The notes below the pieces were generated by a model, which had not been told where the DNA came from, did not search any database, and worked only from the letters and a program-made list of their open reading frames with translations. Source: Thermodesulfovibrio thiophilus DSM 17215 (GTDB lineage Bacteria; Nitrospirota; Thermodesulfovibrionia; Thermodesulfovibrionales; Thermodesulfovibrionaceae). From it: 38,675 nucleotides of DNA. Positions 1 to 8,722 of the stretch are shown here, piece after piece (position 1 is the stretch's first letter; each line of letters starts with the position of its first letter). The stretch spans positions 1 through 38,675 of the forward strand of contig NZ_AUIU01000002.1 of the NCBI RefSeq assembly GCF_000423865.1, given 5' to 3'. The position numbers and the translations under genes are program-made.

Positions 1-2
1 TT

Positions 3-1202
3 TTACTCCAGCACCTCTGTAACCACACCTGCACCTACTGTTCTTCCACCTTCTCTTATCGCAAACCTCAATCCCTCTTCCATCGCTATCGGCGCTATTA
101 ACTCAGCTGTTAGATTCACATTGTCCCCTGGCATCACCATCTCTACTCCCTCTGGTAACTTTATCACTCCTGTTACATCTGTCGTCCTGAAATAAAACTG
201 AGGCCTGTATCCATTGAAAAATGGCGTGTGCCTCCCTCCTTCTTCTTTCGTCAATACATACACTTCTGCCTTGAACTTAGTATGCGGCGTAATGCTTCCA
301 GGCTTCGCTAACACCATGCCCCTCTCTACTTCTTCCTTGCCTATCCCTCTCAACAGTACCCCTATGTTGTCTCCTGCCCTTCCTTCATCCAGTATCTTTC
401 GAAACATTTCTAACCCTGTCGCTACTGTCTTCCTCGTCTCCCTTAACCCTACTATCTCTACTTCATCTCCTACTTTGATTATCCCTCTGTCTACTCTGCC
501 TGTTACTACTGTCCCTCTTCCTGATATCGTAAATACATCTTCTATCGGCATTAAAAATGGCTTGTCTACTGGCCTCTGTGGCTCTGGTATATAGCTGTCT
601 AATGCATCCAGTAACTCTTGTATTGCTTTGTATTCCTCTGCATTGGGATCTTTGCTGCTACTTTCCAATGCCTTTAATGCACTCCCCCTTATTATCGGTA
701 TCTCATCCCCTGGAAATCCATACTTGCTCAATAGCTCCCTTACTTCTAACTCCACTAAATCCAGTAACTCAGGATCATCTACCATGTCTGTCTTGTTCAT
801 AAATACTACTATGTATGGTACCCCTACCTGCCTCGCTAATAAAATGTGCTCCCTCGTCTGCGGCATCGGTCCATCATTCGCCGCTACTACAAGTATCGCT
901 CCATCCATCTGCGCTGCACCTGTTATCATGTTCTTTATGTAGTCTGCATGCCCAGGACAGTCTACATGCGCATAATGCCTCTTGTCTGTCTCATACTCTA
1001 CATGCGATGTGCTTATCGTTATTCCCCTCGCCTTCTCCTCAGGTGCATTATCTATCTGGTCATAACTCTTAAAGTGCGCCATGCCTTTTAAATCCAGATA
1101 CTTCGTTATCGCTGCCGTCAATGTCGTCTTGCCATGATCAATATGCCCTATCGTACCTACATTTACATGCGGCTTCTTCCTCTCAAATTTTGCCTTTCCC
1201 AT
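3..1202 (-). CDS. tuf: Translation elongation factor Tu
   Basis: GTPase that delivers aminoacyl-tRNA to the ribosome in the cytoplasm. The 399-residue protein has the full set of G motifs near the N terminus: GHIDHGKT (P loop), DCPGHAD (G3) and NKTD (G4), followed by the two beta-barrel domains. Its length is normal for the family and it is complete, with the stop at the very edge of the window. It lies 52 nt downstream of tRNA-Thr(GGT), and the gene order Thr-Tyr-Gly-Thr-tuf matches the classical tRNA-tufB operon of proteobacteria. The coding sequence is visibly richer in C and in a restricted codon set than its AT-rich neighbours, as expected for a very highly expressed gene. The ATG start is preceded by a purine-rich GGAGGGAAGGAA stretch. 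Confidence 0.99.
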   Translation of the reverse strand: MGKAKFERKKPHVNVGTIGHIDHGKTTLTAAITKYLDLKGMAHFKSYDQIDNAPEEKARGITISTSHVEYETDKRHYAHVDCPGHADYIKNMITGAAQMDGAILVVAANDGPMPQTREHILLARQVGVPYIVVFMNKTDMVDDPELLDLVELEVRELLSKYGFPGDEIPIIRGSALKALESSSKDPNAEEYKAIQELLDALDSYIPEPQRPVDKPFLMPIEDVFTISGRGTVVTGRVDRGIIKVGDEVEIVGLRETRKTVATGLEMFRKILDEGRAGDNIGVLLRGIGKEEVERGMVLAKPGSITPHTKFKAEVYVLTKEEGGRHTPFFNGYRPQFYFRTTDVTGVIKLPEGVEMVMPGDNVNLTAELIAPIAMEEGLRFAIREGGRTVGAGVVTEVLE

Positions 1203-1254
1203 TTCCTTCCCTCCTTATTAAATCTTTTCAATCTCGTTAAACTTTTACTTCGTA

Positions 1255-1327
1255 AGCCCATGACCGGGATTGAACCGGTGGCCTCGTCCTTACCAAGGAC
1301 GTGCTCTGCCGACTGAGCTACATGGGC
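1255..1327 (-). tRNA. tRNA-Thr (anticodon GGT)
   Basis: Cloverleaf read on the minus strand: acceptor stem GCCCATG/CATGGGC, D-arm TAGCTCAGTCGGCAGAGC, anticodon stem CGTCC/GGACG with loop TTGGTAA, and a T-loop GGTTCAATCC. The CCA end is not encoded. It is the last tRNA before tuf in the operon. Confidence 0.97.
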
Positions 1328-1334
1328 ACAAAAA

Positions 1335-1406
1335 AGCGGGAAACGGGATTTGAACCCGCGACCCTCAGCTTGGAAGGCTGACGCTCTACCGCTGAGCTAT
1401 TCCCGC
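1335..1406 (-). tRNA. tRNA-Gly (anticodon TCC)
   Basis: Minus-strand cloverleaf with acceptor stem GCGGGAA/TTCCCGC, anticodon stem TCAGC/GCTGA and loop CTTCCAA giving anticodon TCC. T-arm GCGGGTTCAAATCCCGT. CCA not encoded. Eight bases separate it from the tuf-proximal tRNA-Thr, so both are probably cut from one transcript. Confidence 0.97.
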
Positions 1407-1414
1407 ATTGTATA

Positions 1415-1497
1415 TGGAGGGGGAAGGATTCGAACCTTCGAAGGCTGACGCCAACAGGTTTACAGCCTGTCCCCTTTGGCCACTCGGGTACCCCTCC
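1415..1497 (-). tRNA. tRNA-Tyr (anticodon GTA)
   Basis: Minus-strand class II tRNA with a long variable arm. Acceptor stem GGAGGGG/CCCCTCC, anticodon loop CTGTAAA with anticodon GTA, T-arm AGGTTCGAATCCTT. Discriminator A, CCA not encoded. Second tRNA of the operon. Confidence 0.97.
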
Positions 1498-1530
1498 ACC
1501 AGAATATTATAACCTTTTTAAGAACTTCCA

Positions 1531-1603
1531 AGCCACCGAAGGGATTTGAACCCCCGACCCGCTGATTACAAATCAGCTGCTCTGCCGACTGAGCTACGGT
1601 GGC
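1531..1603 (-). tRNA. tRNA-Thr (anticodon TGT)
   Basis: Minus-strand cloverleaf with acceptor stem GCCACCG/CGGTGGC, anticodon stem GCTGA/TCAGC and loop TTTGTAA, anticodon TGT. T-arm GGGGGTTCAAATCCCT. First gene of the tRNA-tuf unit; its 5' end lies about 8-13 nt downstream of the predicted transcription start. Confidence 0.97.
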
Positions 1604-1616
1604 ATTTATAACTTAT

Positions 1617-1646
1617 AATATAAGAAGTTTTATAAAAGATTGTCAA
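1617..1646 (-). promoter_or_regulatory. Promoter of the tRNA-tuf operon
   Basis: On the minus strand a perfect -35 box TTGACA (1646-1641) is followed after 18 nt by TATATT (1622-1617), 13 nt before the first tRNA base. A 20-nt spacer to TATTAT is the alternative. A consensus -35 suits a stable-RNA operon. Its -35 overlaps the -35 of the divergent promoter at 1640-1668. Confidence 0.75.
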
Positions 1647-1668
1647 CTTTTATAGAAACCTGTATAAT
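1640..1668 (+). promoter_or_regulatory. Promoter of the CBS-DUF47-PiT operon
   Basis: TTGTCA (1640-1645), a 17-nt spacer and TATAAT (1663-1668). The GGAGGT ribosome site of the CBS gene follows about 20 nt further on. Its -35 hexamer is five bases offset-free overlap with the reverse-strand TTGACA of the tRNA-tuf promoter, so the two polymerases probably cannot bind at the same time. Confidence 0.75.
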
Positions 1669-1701
1669 ATTTTAACAAAAACAACCTTCGGAGGTAATAA
1701 A

Positions 1702-2103
1702 ATGAGCACCAAAGTCAAAGAAATAATGAATACCAAACTTGAAACAATCAGACCTGAAGCAATGGTTTACGATGCAATTGAAAGACTTGTTGATAAAAGA
1801 CTTAGATCATTGATTGTTCTTCCAAAAGACGAGAAAGATGTGTATGGTGTTATAACTGTTAGAGATATTGTTTTTAAGGTAATTTCTAAAAATCTTAATC
1901 CACATAAAATTAAAGTAGAAGAAATTGCATCAAAACCTGTAATAAGCATCGATAAAGAAACAGAGTTAGAACATCTCATTGCACTTATGGAAAGATTTAA
2001 TATTGCAAGAGTTTTTGTTCATGAAGGGAAAGAAATTATAGGAGTTGTAGCTTTATTAGATGTGATGAAGGCCTGTTTAATAGAGCAAGCAAGGAGACTA
2101 TAA
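1702..2103 (+). CDS. CBS-domain-pair protein
   Basis: 133-residue soluble protein made of two CBS motifs (about residues 8-65 and 72-130) and nothing else, i.e. one Bateman module. Such modules bind adenine nucleotides or other ligands and usually regulate a partner. The first motif begins VKEIMNTKLETI and ends YGVITVRDIV; the second ends IIGVVALLDVM. Start chosen by the GGAGGT site just upstream. One base separates its stop from the DUF47 start, and the PiT transporter follows, so a regulatory role in phosphate uptake is plausible but inferred from position only. Confidence 0.9.
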   Translation: MSTKVKEIMNTKLETIRPEAMVYDAIERLVDKRLRSLIVLPKDEKDVYGVITVRDIVFKVISKNLNPHKIKVEEIASKPVISIDKETELEHLIALMERFNIARVFVHEGKEIIGVVALLDVMKACLIEQARRL

Positions 2104-2104
2104 T

Positions 2105-2737
2105 ATGTTTAAAAAAATAATTTCTGGAGGTAAATTAGAAAAACAGGTAATAGAAAATATTAAAATACACATAAAAATTTTATGTTCTGCAACCGAATGT
2201 TTTAAAGGTGCAATCACTACAGGAAATACAGAAGCAACTTTTTGTGTGGCAGACTTAGAAAGAGAGGCAGACTCAATCAGGAGAGAAATAATTTCTACAA
2301 TTCACGAAGGTGCATTCCTTCCATTTATAAGACCTAATATTTGTAGATTTATTGAAATGGTAGATGAAGCTTTTGATATTTTAGAAGATGCAGCAGTTGA
2401 ATTTAGAGATTTAAAAATGGAATTTTATAAATTAATTGAACCTGAATGCGTAAAAATTGCTTCGGCAAACATTAATGCATGCCAATTGCTTTTAATTGCA
2501 TTTGAGAGTCTGATAAACAAAGGAGATATTAAAGATAAAAATCTTGCAATTAGAGTTTATGAAAAACAAGTGGATGATCTTAAATTAGATATCTTAGAAA
2601 AATTAAAAAAAATTGAAATAACAAACTTCTGGGATGGTAGAACAGTTTCAAATTTTGTTGATTATATTTCCAAAATAAGCGATTTAATTGAAGATGCAAG
2701 CGATTATCTTTACATAATTGAAGTAAGTTTACGATAA
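2105..2737 (+). CDS. DUF47 / PhoU-like phosphate transport accessory protein
   Basis: 210-residue, all-helical acidic protein of the DUF47 (PhoU_div, TIGR00153-type) family. These proteins are commonly encoded directly before PiT transporters and are thought to regulate phosphate uptake. The family character shows in the regularly spaced Glu/Asp-rich helices (ADLEREADSIRREI, FIEMVDEAFDILEDAAVEF, KISDLIEDASDYLYI), which in PhoU proteins bind metal. No signal peptide or membrane segment, so cytoplasmic. It starts one base after the CBS gene stop and is followed 41 nt later by the transporter gene. Confidence 0.9.
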   Translation: MFKKIISGGKLEKQVIENIKIHIKILCSATECFKGAITTGNTEATFCVADLEREADSIRREIISTIHEGAFLPFIRPNICRFIEMVDEAFDILEDAAVEFRDLKMEFYKLIEPECVKIASANINACQLLLIAFESLINKGDIKDKNLAIRVYEKQVDDLKLDILEKLKKIEITNFWDGRTVSNFVDYISKISDLIEDASDYLYIIEVSLR

Positions 2738-2778
2738 GTTCTTATTGAAGACAAAACCTTCATAACAAAAGAGGGAGA

Positions 2779-3726
2779 ATGACAGAAATCGCTGTTATAG
2801 TGAGCATTCTTATTGCTTTTGGAATTGGATCCAATGATGCATCCAATGCACTCAGCATCTGTGTTGGCTCAGGAATCATAAAATTAAAAAAAGCTATCCT
2901 GTTTTTTGGTGGACTTGTATTTTTCGGCATTATGTTACAGGGAAGTAACGTTATGAAAACAGTTGGTAAAAATCTTGTAGATGTGAACTGTAATATCATT
3001 ATAATTGCTTTGACTATTTCAGCAGCTTTAATTATATTTTCAAACTGGCGCAGGCTTCCTCTTTCAACTACTCAAGTAATAACCGGGAGTTTAATTGGTT
3101 CTGCCGTATCTGCAAATGCCAGGGTAAATTTTTTAGTATTTTCAAAAATTTTTCTTTCATGGGCAATATCACCTTTTGTAGCCGTGATTTTTTCATTTTT
3201 ACTGTATAAAATTCTTGAAAAAACAATTTCCAGATTCTCATTCTTTCAAATTGAGAAACTTCTGCGAATATTTCTTTTGATAAGCGGAGCATTAATTTCG
3301 TATAACACAGGTGCTAATGAGCTTGCCACTGTACTTGGACCAGTGATGCATTCAGGAGCTGAAGCAAATAAAATCTATATATTTTTTATAAGTGCATTAA
3401 TGCTTTTCATAGGAGCAATGCTTTTAAGCCACAGAGTAATTGAAACTGTTGGCAAAGGCATTACAACATTAGATCCATACTCAGGTTTTGCTGCTCAATT
3501 TGGTGCAGGATGTAGTGTTTTATTCTTTACATTTCTAGGAATGCCTGTATCAACAACTTACTGTATCATAGGTGGTATTACCGGAGTTGGCTTAACAAAA
3601 GGAATTCACACTGTAAAACTTTCTCTTATTAAAAGAATTGCTATAAACTGGATTTTAGCTCCATCTTTGGCTTTTTTAATTAGTTATCTGGGTACAAAAA
3701 TTATTTATCTTATTTTAAACTTTTAA
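2779..3726 (+). CDS. Inorganic phosphate transporter, PiT family
   Basis: 315-residue integral membrane protein of the PiT (PF01384) family, which imports phosphate, often as a metal-phosphate complex, with H+ or Na+. Both halves of the inverted-repeat signature are visible: GSNDASNA near residue 18 with LSTTQVITGSLIG near 97, and NTGANELATVLGP near 176 with PVSTTYCIIGGITG near 258. About ten hydrophobic segments are present. The length is at the short end of the family, with no long central cytoplasmic loop. GAGGGAGA sits just before the ATG. Its stop codon overlaps that of the convergent TPR gene. Confidence 0.94.
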   Translation: MTEIAVIVSILIAFGIGSNDASNALSICVGSGIIKLKKAILFFGGLVFFGIMLQGSNVMKTVGKNLVDVNCNIIIIALTISAALIIFSNWRRLPLSTTQVITGSLIGSAVSANARVNFLVFSKIFLSWAISPFVAVIFSFLLYKILEKTISRFSFFQIEKLLRIFLLISGALISYNTGANELATVLGPVMHSGAEANKIYIFFISALMLFIGAMLLSHRVIETVGKGITTLDPYSGFAAQFGAGCSVLFFTFLGMPVSTTYCIIGGITGVGLTKGIHTVKLSLIKRIAINWILAPSLAFLISYLGTKIIYLILNF

Positions 3727-4223
3727 GAATTATTTAATTCAAGACTTTCTTTAATCTGGACAATAATTCTTTGGACGCTTACTTTTAATTTGTCATAATT
3801 TTCAGCAGCATAAGATAAAAAAGATTCATAGTGTTTTATTGCATCAGGCTTTCTGCCCATCCTATAGTAAGTTACTGCCAGATTATAATGAGTTTCAGGA
3901 TTTTTATTATCAATGTCAAGAGCCTTTAAAAAGCTGTTTTCTGCGTTATTATATTCTTCCCTATTTAAATAAACAAGTCCAATATTAATATAAGACAATG
4001 CAAAGTTGTGATTAAGCTCAACTGCTTTTCTGAATTCATCTACTGCCTCGTCAAATCTATTAAGATAAAAAAGAGCAAGTCCATAATTGTTATGTAATTC
4101 CGGTATTTGTGAGTTTTCTCTGATTAATTCACTGTAAATTCTACAGGCTTCTTCATATTGGCTGTATCGAAGAAGTAAGTTTGCTTCTTGAAGTCTTTCC
4201 TCAAATGTCAGTTCTTGTTCCAT
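3723..4223 (-). CDS. TPR repeat protein
   Basis: 166-residue protein containing four or five tetratricopeptide repeats with typical W/L-G-Y-A-F-P spacing, for example PELHNNYGLALFYLNRFDEA, ALSYINIGLVYLNREEYNNA and PETHYNLAVTYYRMGRKPDA. It is a protein-binding scaffold; the partner cannot be read from sequence. No signal peptide is obvious. It is the last gene of the long minus-strand run and follows the receiver-like gene by 20 nt. Its TAA stop shares the TTAA with the PiT gene stop. Confidence 0.88.
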   Translation of the reverse strand: MEQELTFEERLQEANLLLRYSQYEEACRIYSELIRENSQIPELHNNYGLALFYLNRFDEAVDEFRKAVELNHNFALSYINIGLVYLNREEYNNAENSFLKALDIDNKNPETHYNLAVTYYRMGRKPDAIKHYESFLSYAAENYDKLKVSVQRIIVQIKESLELNNS

Positions 4224-4243
4224 AGCATAGAATTATACCAAAA

Positions 4244-4657
4244 TTATTGAGGTTTAGTATACATATACCATGGAGTTTCAGAGGATCTAGCTATATTGCA
4301 CAATTTTGCCACTGCATCAACTATCTGATTGGCGTTAAAAGGTTTTATTATAACATTGTCAACTTTCTTCTCCTGGATGAGTTTAACTATATTCTGTTTT
4401 GCAGTGTCTGGAGAGATTATTAAAAGAATTTTAATCTTTACTTTCTCTCTTAGCTTTTCTAAAAAAGGAATAGTACTTTCACCATCAATAAAAGAATCAA
4501 TAATGATCCCGCAAAAATCTTTGTCAGATTCAAAAGTCTTTTCAAGTTGATACAGATGGTCAAGATACTGAGTGGATACTTCAGTGAGTTCTTTTAATGC
4601 CCAATTGACAACATTGCTTATATCTTTCTGAACACATATTACAACTTTTTTCTTCAT
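4244..4657 (-). CDS. Stand-alone receiver-like (CheY-fold) protein
   Basis: 137-residue protein that follows the response-regulator receiver pattern: D12 near the first strand, a probable phospho-acceptor D54 in GIIIDSFIDGES, S82 after the fourth strand and K105 in VIIKPFNANQI. The usual second acidic residue next to D12 is missing (sequence CVQKDIS), so phosphorylation is uncertain. No output domain is attached. It overlaps the trmB start by four bases and precedes the TPR gene. No histidine kinase is in the window. Confidence 0.75.
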   Translation of the reverse strand: MKKKVVICVQKDISNVVNWALKELTEVSTQYLDHLYQLEKTFESDKDFCGIIIDSFIDGESTIPFLEKLREKVKIKILLIISPDTAKQNIVKLIQEKKVDNVIIKPFNANQIVDAVAKLCNIARSSETPWYMYTKPQ

Positions 4658-5559
4658 ATTGTCTCCTTAAAAAGTATTTGAGCAAGATAATGTAAAGCTT
4701 TTTGTACGCCTTCAGTTTTTAAAATCTCGCTGAATTGCGACACATCTATTATAAAATAATCGTTTTTTTTCTTCACGGTAATTATGAAAGATTGTAAAAA
4801 ATCATTATCTAATAACACGGCTTCAATAGTATAATTTTGTTCATTTTTACATGCAGAAAAGCATTTTAAATAAAGGTTATCTTCTATTTTAAATTCTTGA
4901 TACAGTATTGAACTTATATTTATCTGTTTTGTCAAAACTTTCACTGGAAACAATTCTAATATCTCCTTTATTTCCTTAATTTTTATAGGAAATGGTTCTT
5001 TTTCTTTTTTCAGAATAATATCATAAATATCTTTGTTCATTGAAAGCCATTTTTTTTCATACTTTGTAACAGGTTCGTTTATTGCTGGATTTGAAACAAT
5101 GCATGAAAAACATTGCAAGAGTTTGCTCTCTTTCAATGTAAACTCTACAAATAAATAATCATCGCTTCTAATTCTTATCTCGCCAGTTTGAACTAATTTT
5201 TTTGCATAAATATATAATTTTTCTCTTGTTGTAAGTCTTCTACTAATATGAGATTTCTTAAACCATGGATCTGGATAGTTAATAAGCACTTTTTTCACAG
5301 AAGCATCATCGAACAAAAGCTGGAATGCCCAATAAGCATCAAGTTTAACGCAAAAAATATTATTGAGATTATCCCGATTGCACTTCTTTAAAAGTTTATT
5401 AACGGGTATCCATGATTTTTCTATACCAAAAAATATCTCATTACTGTTTTCTTTTGCCATTTTAACTAAAAAATCTCCTGAGCCAAAACCGATTTCTACA
5501 GTAAAGTTATTGAAAGACAAAGGTTTAATAACGTTACGATAATCTATATAGTTCTGCAT
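4654..5559 (-). CDS. trmB: tRNA (guanine-N7-)-methyltransferase
   Basis: Makes m7G46 in the tRNA variable loop using S-adenosylmethionine. Motifs visible: SAM-binding VEIGFGSGDFL near residue 21, FFGIEKS (strand 2 acidic residue), and the family hallmark NYPDPWFKKSHISRRL near 94. At 301 residues the protein is clearly longer than the usual 210-240; the extra ~90 residues are at the C terminus (from about QINISSILYQEF) and are not recognised. Start ATG lies 5 nt after the M50 protease stop, and its end overlaps the receiver-like gene by four bases. Confidence 0.9.
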   Translation of the reverse strand: MQNYIDYRNVIKPLSFNNFTVEIGFGSGDFLVKMAKENSNEIFFGIEKSWIPVNKLLKKCNRDNLNNIFCVKLDAYWAFQLLFDDASVKKVLINYPDPWFKKSHISRRLTTREKLYIYAKKLVQTGEIRIRSDDYLFVEFTLKESKLLQCFSCIVSNPAINEPVTKYEKKWLSMNKDIYDIILKKEKEPFPIKIKEIKEILELFPVKVLTKQINISSILYQEFKIEDNLYLKCFSACKNEQNYTIEAVLLDNDFLQSFIITVKKKNDYFIIDVSQFSEILKTEGVQKALHYLAQILFKETI

Positions 5560-5563
5560 AATC

Positions 5564-6394
5564 TTAAAACTTAAAAGGTGCGGGGGTAAATGTGAGCAAA
5601 AATATTATAAATGATGCAATACCAACCATTCTTCTACTTAAACTAAGCCTATTTTCCCATACCAATATCGGAGGATGGTCAACTCCGAGGAATAACAGTA
5701 ATATAGCCCAAACAAGCCATCCATACCAGAAAAAAACTCCAAGAATTGCAACCGTAAAGAGGATAATTCTTGAAATACGAGAATGCAAATTCCCAAAGAG
5801 AGCATATGCTATATGTCCTCCATCAAGCTGTCCAACAGGTAAAAGATTCATTGAAGTAACAAAAAGTCCAATCCATCCAGCAAAAGCAACTGAATGAAGA
5901 ACAACATCATGTCCTTGAGGAATATTTCCCAGTATTAACTTGACAAGTACAAAAAAAAGAATGGAGTCTCCAAGCATTAATGCATCTCCTTCGTTACCCG
6001 TCAATGGAATAACTTTTGACATTTTAATCCCTATTATACAAGCAATCAGAGAGAGAATAAAACCTACAATTGGACCTGCTGCTCCTATATCAATAAGTGC
6101 TTTTCTTGTAAAAATAGGAGACTTCATTTTTATAAAAGCGCCGAATGTTCCAATTATTGATGGAGCAGGAATGAAATAAGGCAACGTTGCTTTTGTTCTA
6201 TGCGCTTTTGATGCAAAAAAATGTCCCATTTCATGTCCAAGCAGTATTGTCATTATACTTACTGAAAAGGGATAGCCCTCGAGAATCCGTAACGGCTCTT
6301 TAAATAGATTAACACCCTGCTGAAGTGAACCAGCAAAAAGAGTCGTAAAAACTGTAGCAATAAAAAGAATTAAAGGAACAATATATTCTCTCAT
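5564..6394 (-). CDS. Site-2 protease-like M50 membrane metalloprotease
   Basis: 276-residue multi-pass membrane protein. The zinc site HEMGH is at residues 54-58 inside a hydrophobic segment, and the second motif NLLPVGQLDGGH (D191) supplies the third ligand. This arrangement, without a PDZ domain, is typical of the compact S2P/M50 proteins (EGY1-like group) found in bacteria and chloroplasts, which cut membrane-embedded substrates. The substrate is unknown. Translation is probably coupled to rimO, with a four-base overlap (ATGA). About six or seven membrane segments. Confidence 0.92.
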   Translation of the reverse strand: MREYIVPLILFIATVFTTLFAGSLQQGVNLFKEPLRILEGYPFSVSIMTILLGHEMGHFFASKAHRTKATLPYFIPAPSIIGTFGAFIKMKSPIFTRKALIDIGAAGPIVGFILSLIACIIGIKMSKVIPLTGNEGDALMLGDSILFFVLVKLILGNIPQGHDVVLHSVAFAGWIGLFVTSMNLLPVGQLDGGHIAYALFGNLHSRISRIILFTVAILGVFFWYGWLVWAILLLFLGVDHPPILVWENRLSLSRRMVGIASFIIFLLTFTPAPFKF

Positions 6395-7710
6395 GAAACT
6401 ATAACTCCTTTAACATCATATTCATACGCTTCAGTTATAACTACTTTTAACTTATCTCCTGCTTTCAAATCCAGTATATTCAGTTTTTTGGAATTTTCGT
6501 TCTCAAGCAAAGTGTTACCATTGTCTAATATTACCACACCATCTATCTCAGGTGCATGGCAGTAAAGTCTTCCAACTATCATATCAGCATCGATATAATC
6601 TATCAATGCATCATATTTCTTACCGACAAGCTTTCTATTTTTCTCAAAAGAAATCAATGCCTGTCTTGACATTATTTCATCATATCGTCTGTTTATAATC
6701 GTATCTGGAATCTGTCCTTTTAAACTATATGCCTTTGTTCCATCCTCTCTTGAGTATTTAAAAACTCCAAGACGTTCAAACTGCACATCTTCAATAAAAT
6801 CAACAAGTCTATTAAACTCATCTTCTGTCTCAGTAGGAAATCCTATAATAAATGTGCTTCTAAGAGTAATTCCAGGAATTGCTTCTCTAATCTCGTGAAT
6901 TTTTCTTAAATATTCCTTCTTTGTTCCTGTTCTGCCCATAAGTCTTAATATTCTTTCCTCTGAATGCTGCATTGGAATATCGAGATAGTTAACAATTTTT
7001 TCATTTTCAGAAATTGTCTGAAGCAATGAATTATCTATATCTGTAGGATATAAATAAAGAAGTCTTATCCAGAAATCGCCTTCAATACTACATAAATCCT
7101 TAAGAAGATTATTCAGAGAATATCCCTTTAAATCCTTACCATATTGAGTAATGTCTTGGGCAACAAGAATTAGTTCCTTAATTCCAGATTTTATAAAACA
7201 TTCTGCCTCTCTTAAAATTTTTTCAGGTTCTACACTTCTAAAAGAACCTCTTATTGACGGAATAATACAGAAGGTACATCTTCGATTACAACCATCAGCA
7301 ATCTTTATATATCGATAACTTGATGGCTCAACTGTATAAGTATAACTCTTTGAAATACCAGTTAATTTCTTGAATTGCATCATATAATTTATAATACTGT
7401 CTGCATCATCTACTCCTGCAATGGCATCAATTTCTGGAATTTCTTTTTTCAATTCCTGACCGTATCTTTTTGCAAGACAACCAAATACAATGAGCTTTCT
7501 ATCATTTTTAAACTTCGCTGCCAGTAATATTTCATCAATTGATTCTTCTTTTGCATCATTTATAAAACAGCAGGTATTTATGAGTACAAAGTCTGCCTGT
7601 TTGAACTCTTCAACATATGAGAAACCTTCATTTTTTAAAGCATCTATTAAATGTCGTGAATCAACTATATTTTTCGGGCAACCAAGAGTGATTACTGTAA
7701 AGGTTCTCAT
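6391..7710 (-). CDS. rimO: Ribosomal protein S12 methylthiotransferase RimO
   Basis: Radical-SAM enzyme that adds a methylthio group to the conserved Asp of ribosomal protein S12. It has the three domains of the MTTase family: UPF0004 with cysteines C11, C47 and C78 for the auxiliary [4Fe-4S] cluster, the radical-SAM motif GCNRRCTFC (C141, C145, C148), and a C-terminal TRAM domain (about residues 370-435). The LGCPKNIVDS start and SIRG motif fit RimO rather than MiaB. 439 residues, normal length. It overlaps thiL upstream and the M50 gene downstream by four bases each. Confidence 0.95.
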   Translation of the reverse strand: MRTFTVITLGCPKNIVDSRHLIDALKNEGFSYVEEFKQADFVLINTCCFINDAKEESIDEILLAAKFKNDRKLIVFGCLAKRYGQELKKEIPEIDAIAGVDDADSIINYMMQFKKLTGISKSYTYTVEPSSYRYIKIADGCNRRCTFCIIPSIRGSFRSVEPEKILREAECFIKSGIKELILVAQDITQYGKDLKGYSLNNLLKDLCSIEGDFWIRLLYLYPTDIDNSLLQTISENEKIVNYLDIPMQHSEERILRLMGRTGTKKEYLRKIHEIREAIPGITLRSTFIIGFPTETEDEFNRLVDFIEDVQFERLGVFKYSREDGTKAYSLKGQIPDTIINRRYDEIMSRQALISFEKNRKLVGKKYDALIDYIDADMIVGRLYCHAPEIDGVVILDNGNTLLENENSKKLNILDLKAGDKLKVVITEAYEYDVKGVIVS

Positions 7711-8717
7711 ACTTGTTGAAAATGTTGCCAGCCTTCTGGCCTTGCTGGTATTCTTCTTTTCAGCAGGTCTATTAAATATATTCCTCTGTCCTCAATGATT
7801 CGCCCCACAGGAATTAGACCAAATGATGTAGCAATATCCTCTCTATGAGAAACTACAAGCAGTTCATAATCTTCTCCACCAGAAAGTATTAGATTCATGG
7901 GATCAAGGCTTAAACACTCTGAAACTCGTGTTACAACAGAATGAACTGGAAGTTTATCAATATAAATCTCGGCTCCAACATTATTTTCTTCACAGAGTCT
8001 GTATAAATCAATAAGCAATCCATCACTTATATCCATCATCGCTTTTGCAAGATGTCTAAATTGGTGAGATTGTCTTGCATGAGGCAGAAGATGTCTCTGC
8101 AGGACTTCACCTATCCTATCTATACCAACAAATTTACTATCAAATGCTTTGAAATTTTCAAAATTTCTGATTGATTTGATAACTTTTTTTTCATCATCAG
8201 AAAAATTTTTCAAAGCATAAAGGCCTGCTGCGGATAGCCCGAGATAAGATGTAATAAAAATCCAGTCACCTGCTTCTGCCCCTTTTCTTAAAACAGGATT
8301 ATCAGTTTCTCCAGTAGCAAAACCTGAAAGAATAACTTTTTCACTTTTAGAGAGGTCTCCGCCAACTAAAATTCCTCCATAATGTTTCAATGCATCTTCA
8401 ATACCATCAAATAGCTCCCTTAAATCATTATCTTCAATAGTTTCAGGAATTCCCAGAGAAAACAAAAATCCTTTAAAATCTCCACCCATTGCGTAGATAT
8501 CACTTACATTAACAGATACAATCTTAAATCCGAGGTGATAAAAAGAACTGTAGCTTAAATCAAAATGAATATCTTCAATCATGAGATCTGTTGTAAGAAG
8601 CGCAGAATTAATAAACTTTAATACTGCTGAATCATCTCCAATTCCAATCACTGAACTATCTGAGAATGAAAATCTATCCCGTATTTCTTTTATAATGGTT
8701 AACTCATCTTTTTCCAT
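7707..8717 (-). CDS. thiL: Thiamine-monophosphate kinase
   Basis: Phosphorylates thiamine monophosphate to thiamine pyrophosphate, the last step of cofactor synthesis. Motifs: GIGDDSAVL near residue 26, TTDLMIEDIHF near 43, VNVSDIYAMGG (canonical VNLSDLAAMG), GGDLSKS, and MDISDGLLIDL near 229. 336 residues, normal for the AIR-synthase-like family. It starts 5 nt after lon and overlaps rimO by four bases. No other thiamine gene is nearby. Confidence 0.95.
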   Translation of the reverse strand: MEKDELTIIKEIRDRFSFSDSSVIGIGDDSAVLKFINSALLTTDLMIEDIHFDLSYSSFYHLGFKIVSVNVSDIYAMGGDFKGFLFSLGIPETIEDNDLRELFDGIEDALKHYGGILVGGDLSKSEKVILSGFATGETDNPVLRKGAEAGDWIFITSYLGLSAAGLYALKNFSDDEKKVIKSIRNFENFKAFDSKFVGIDRIGEVLQRHLLPHARQSHQFRHLAKAMMDISDGLLIDLYRLCEENNVGAEIYIDKLPVHSVVTRVSECLSLDPMNLILSGGEDYELLVVSHREDIATSFGLIPVGRIIEDRGIYLIDLLKRRIPARPEGWQHFQQV

Positions 8718-8722
8718 TAATA

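Noticed and set aside
214-1072. Several open frames on the plus strand opposite tuf
   Set aside because: They are reverse-strand shadows of a highly biased coding sequence; their products are low-complexity Ser/Leu/Pro peptides, and tuf itself is certain.
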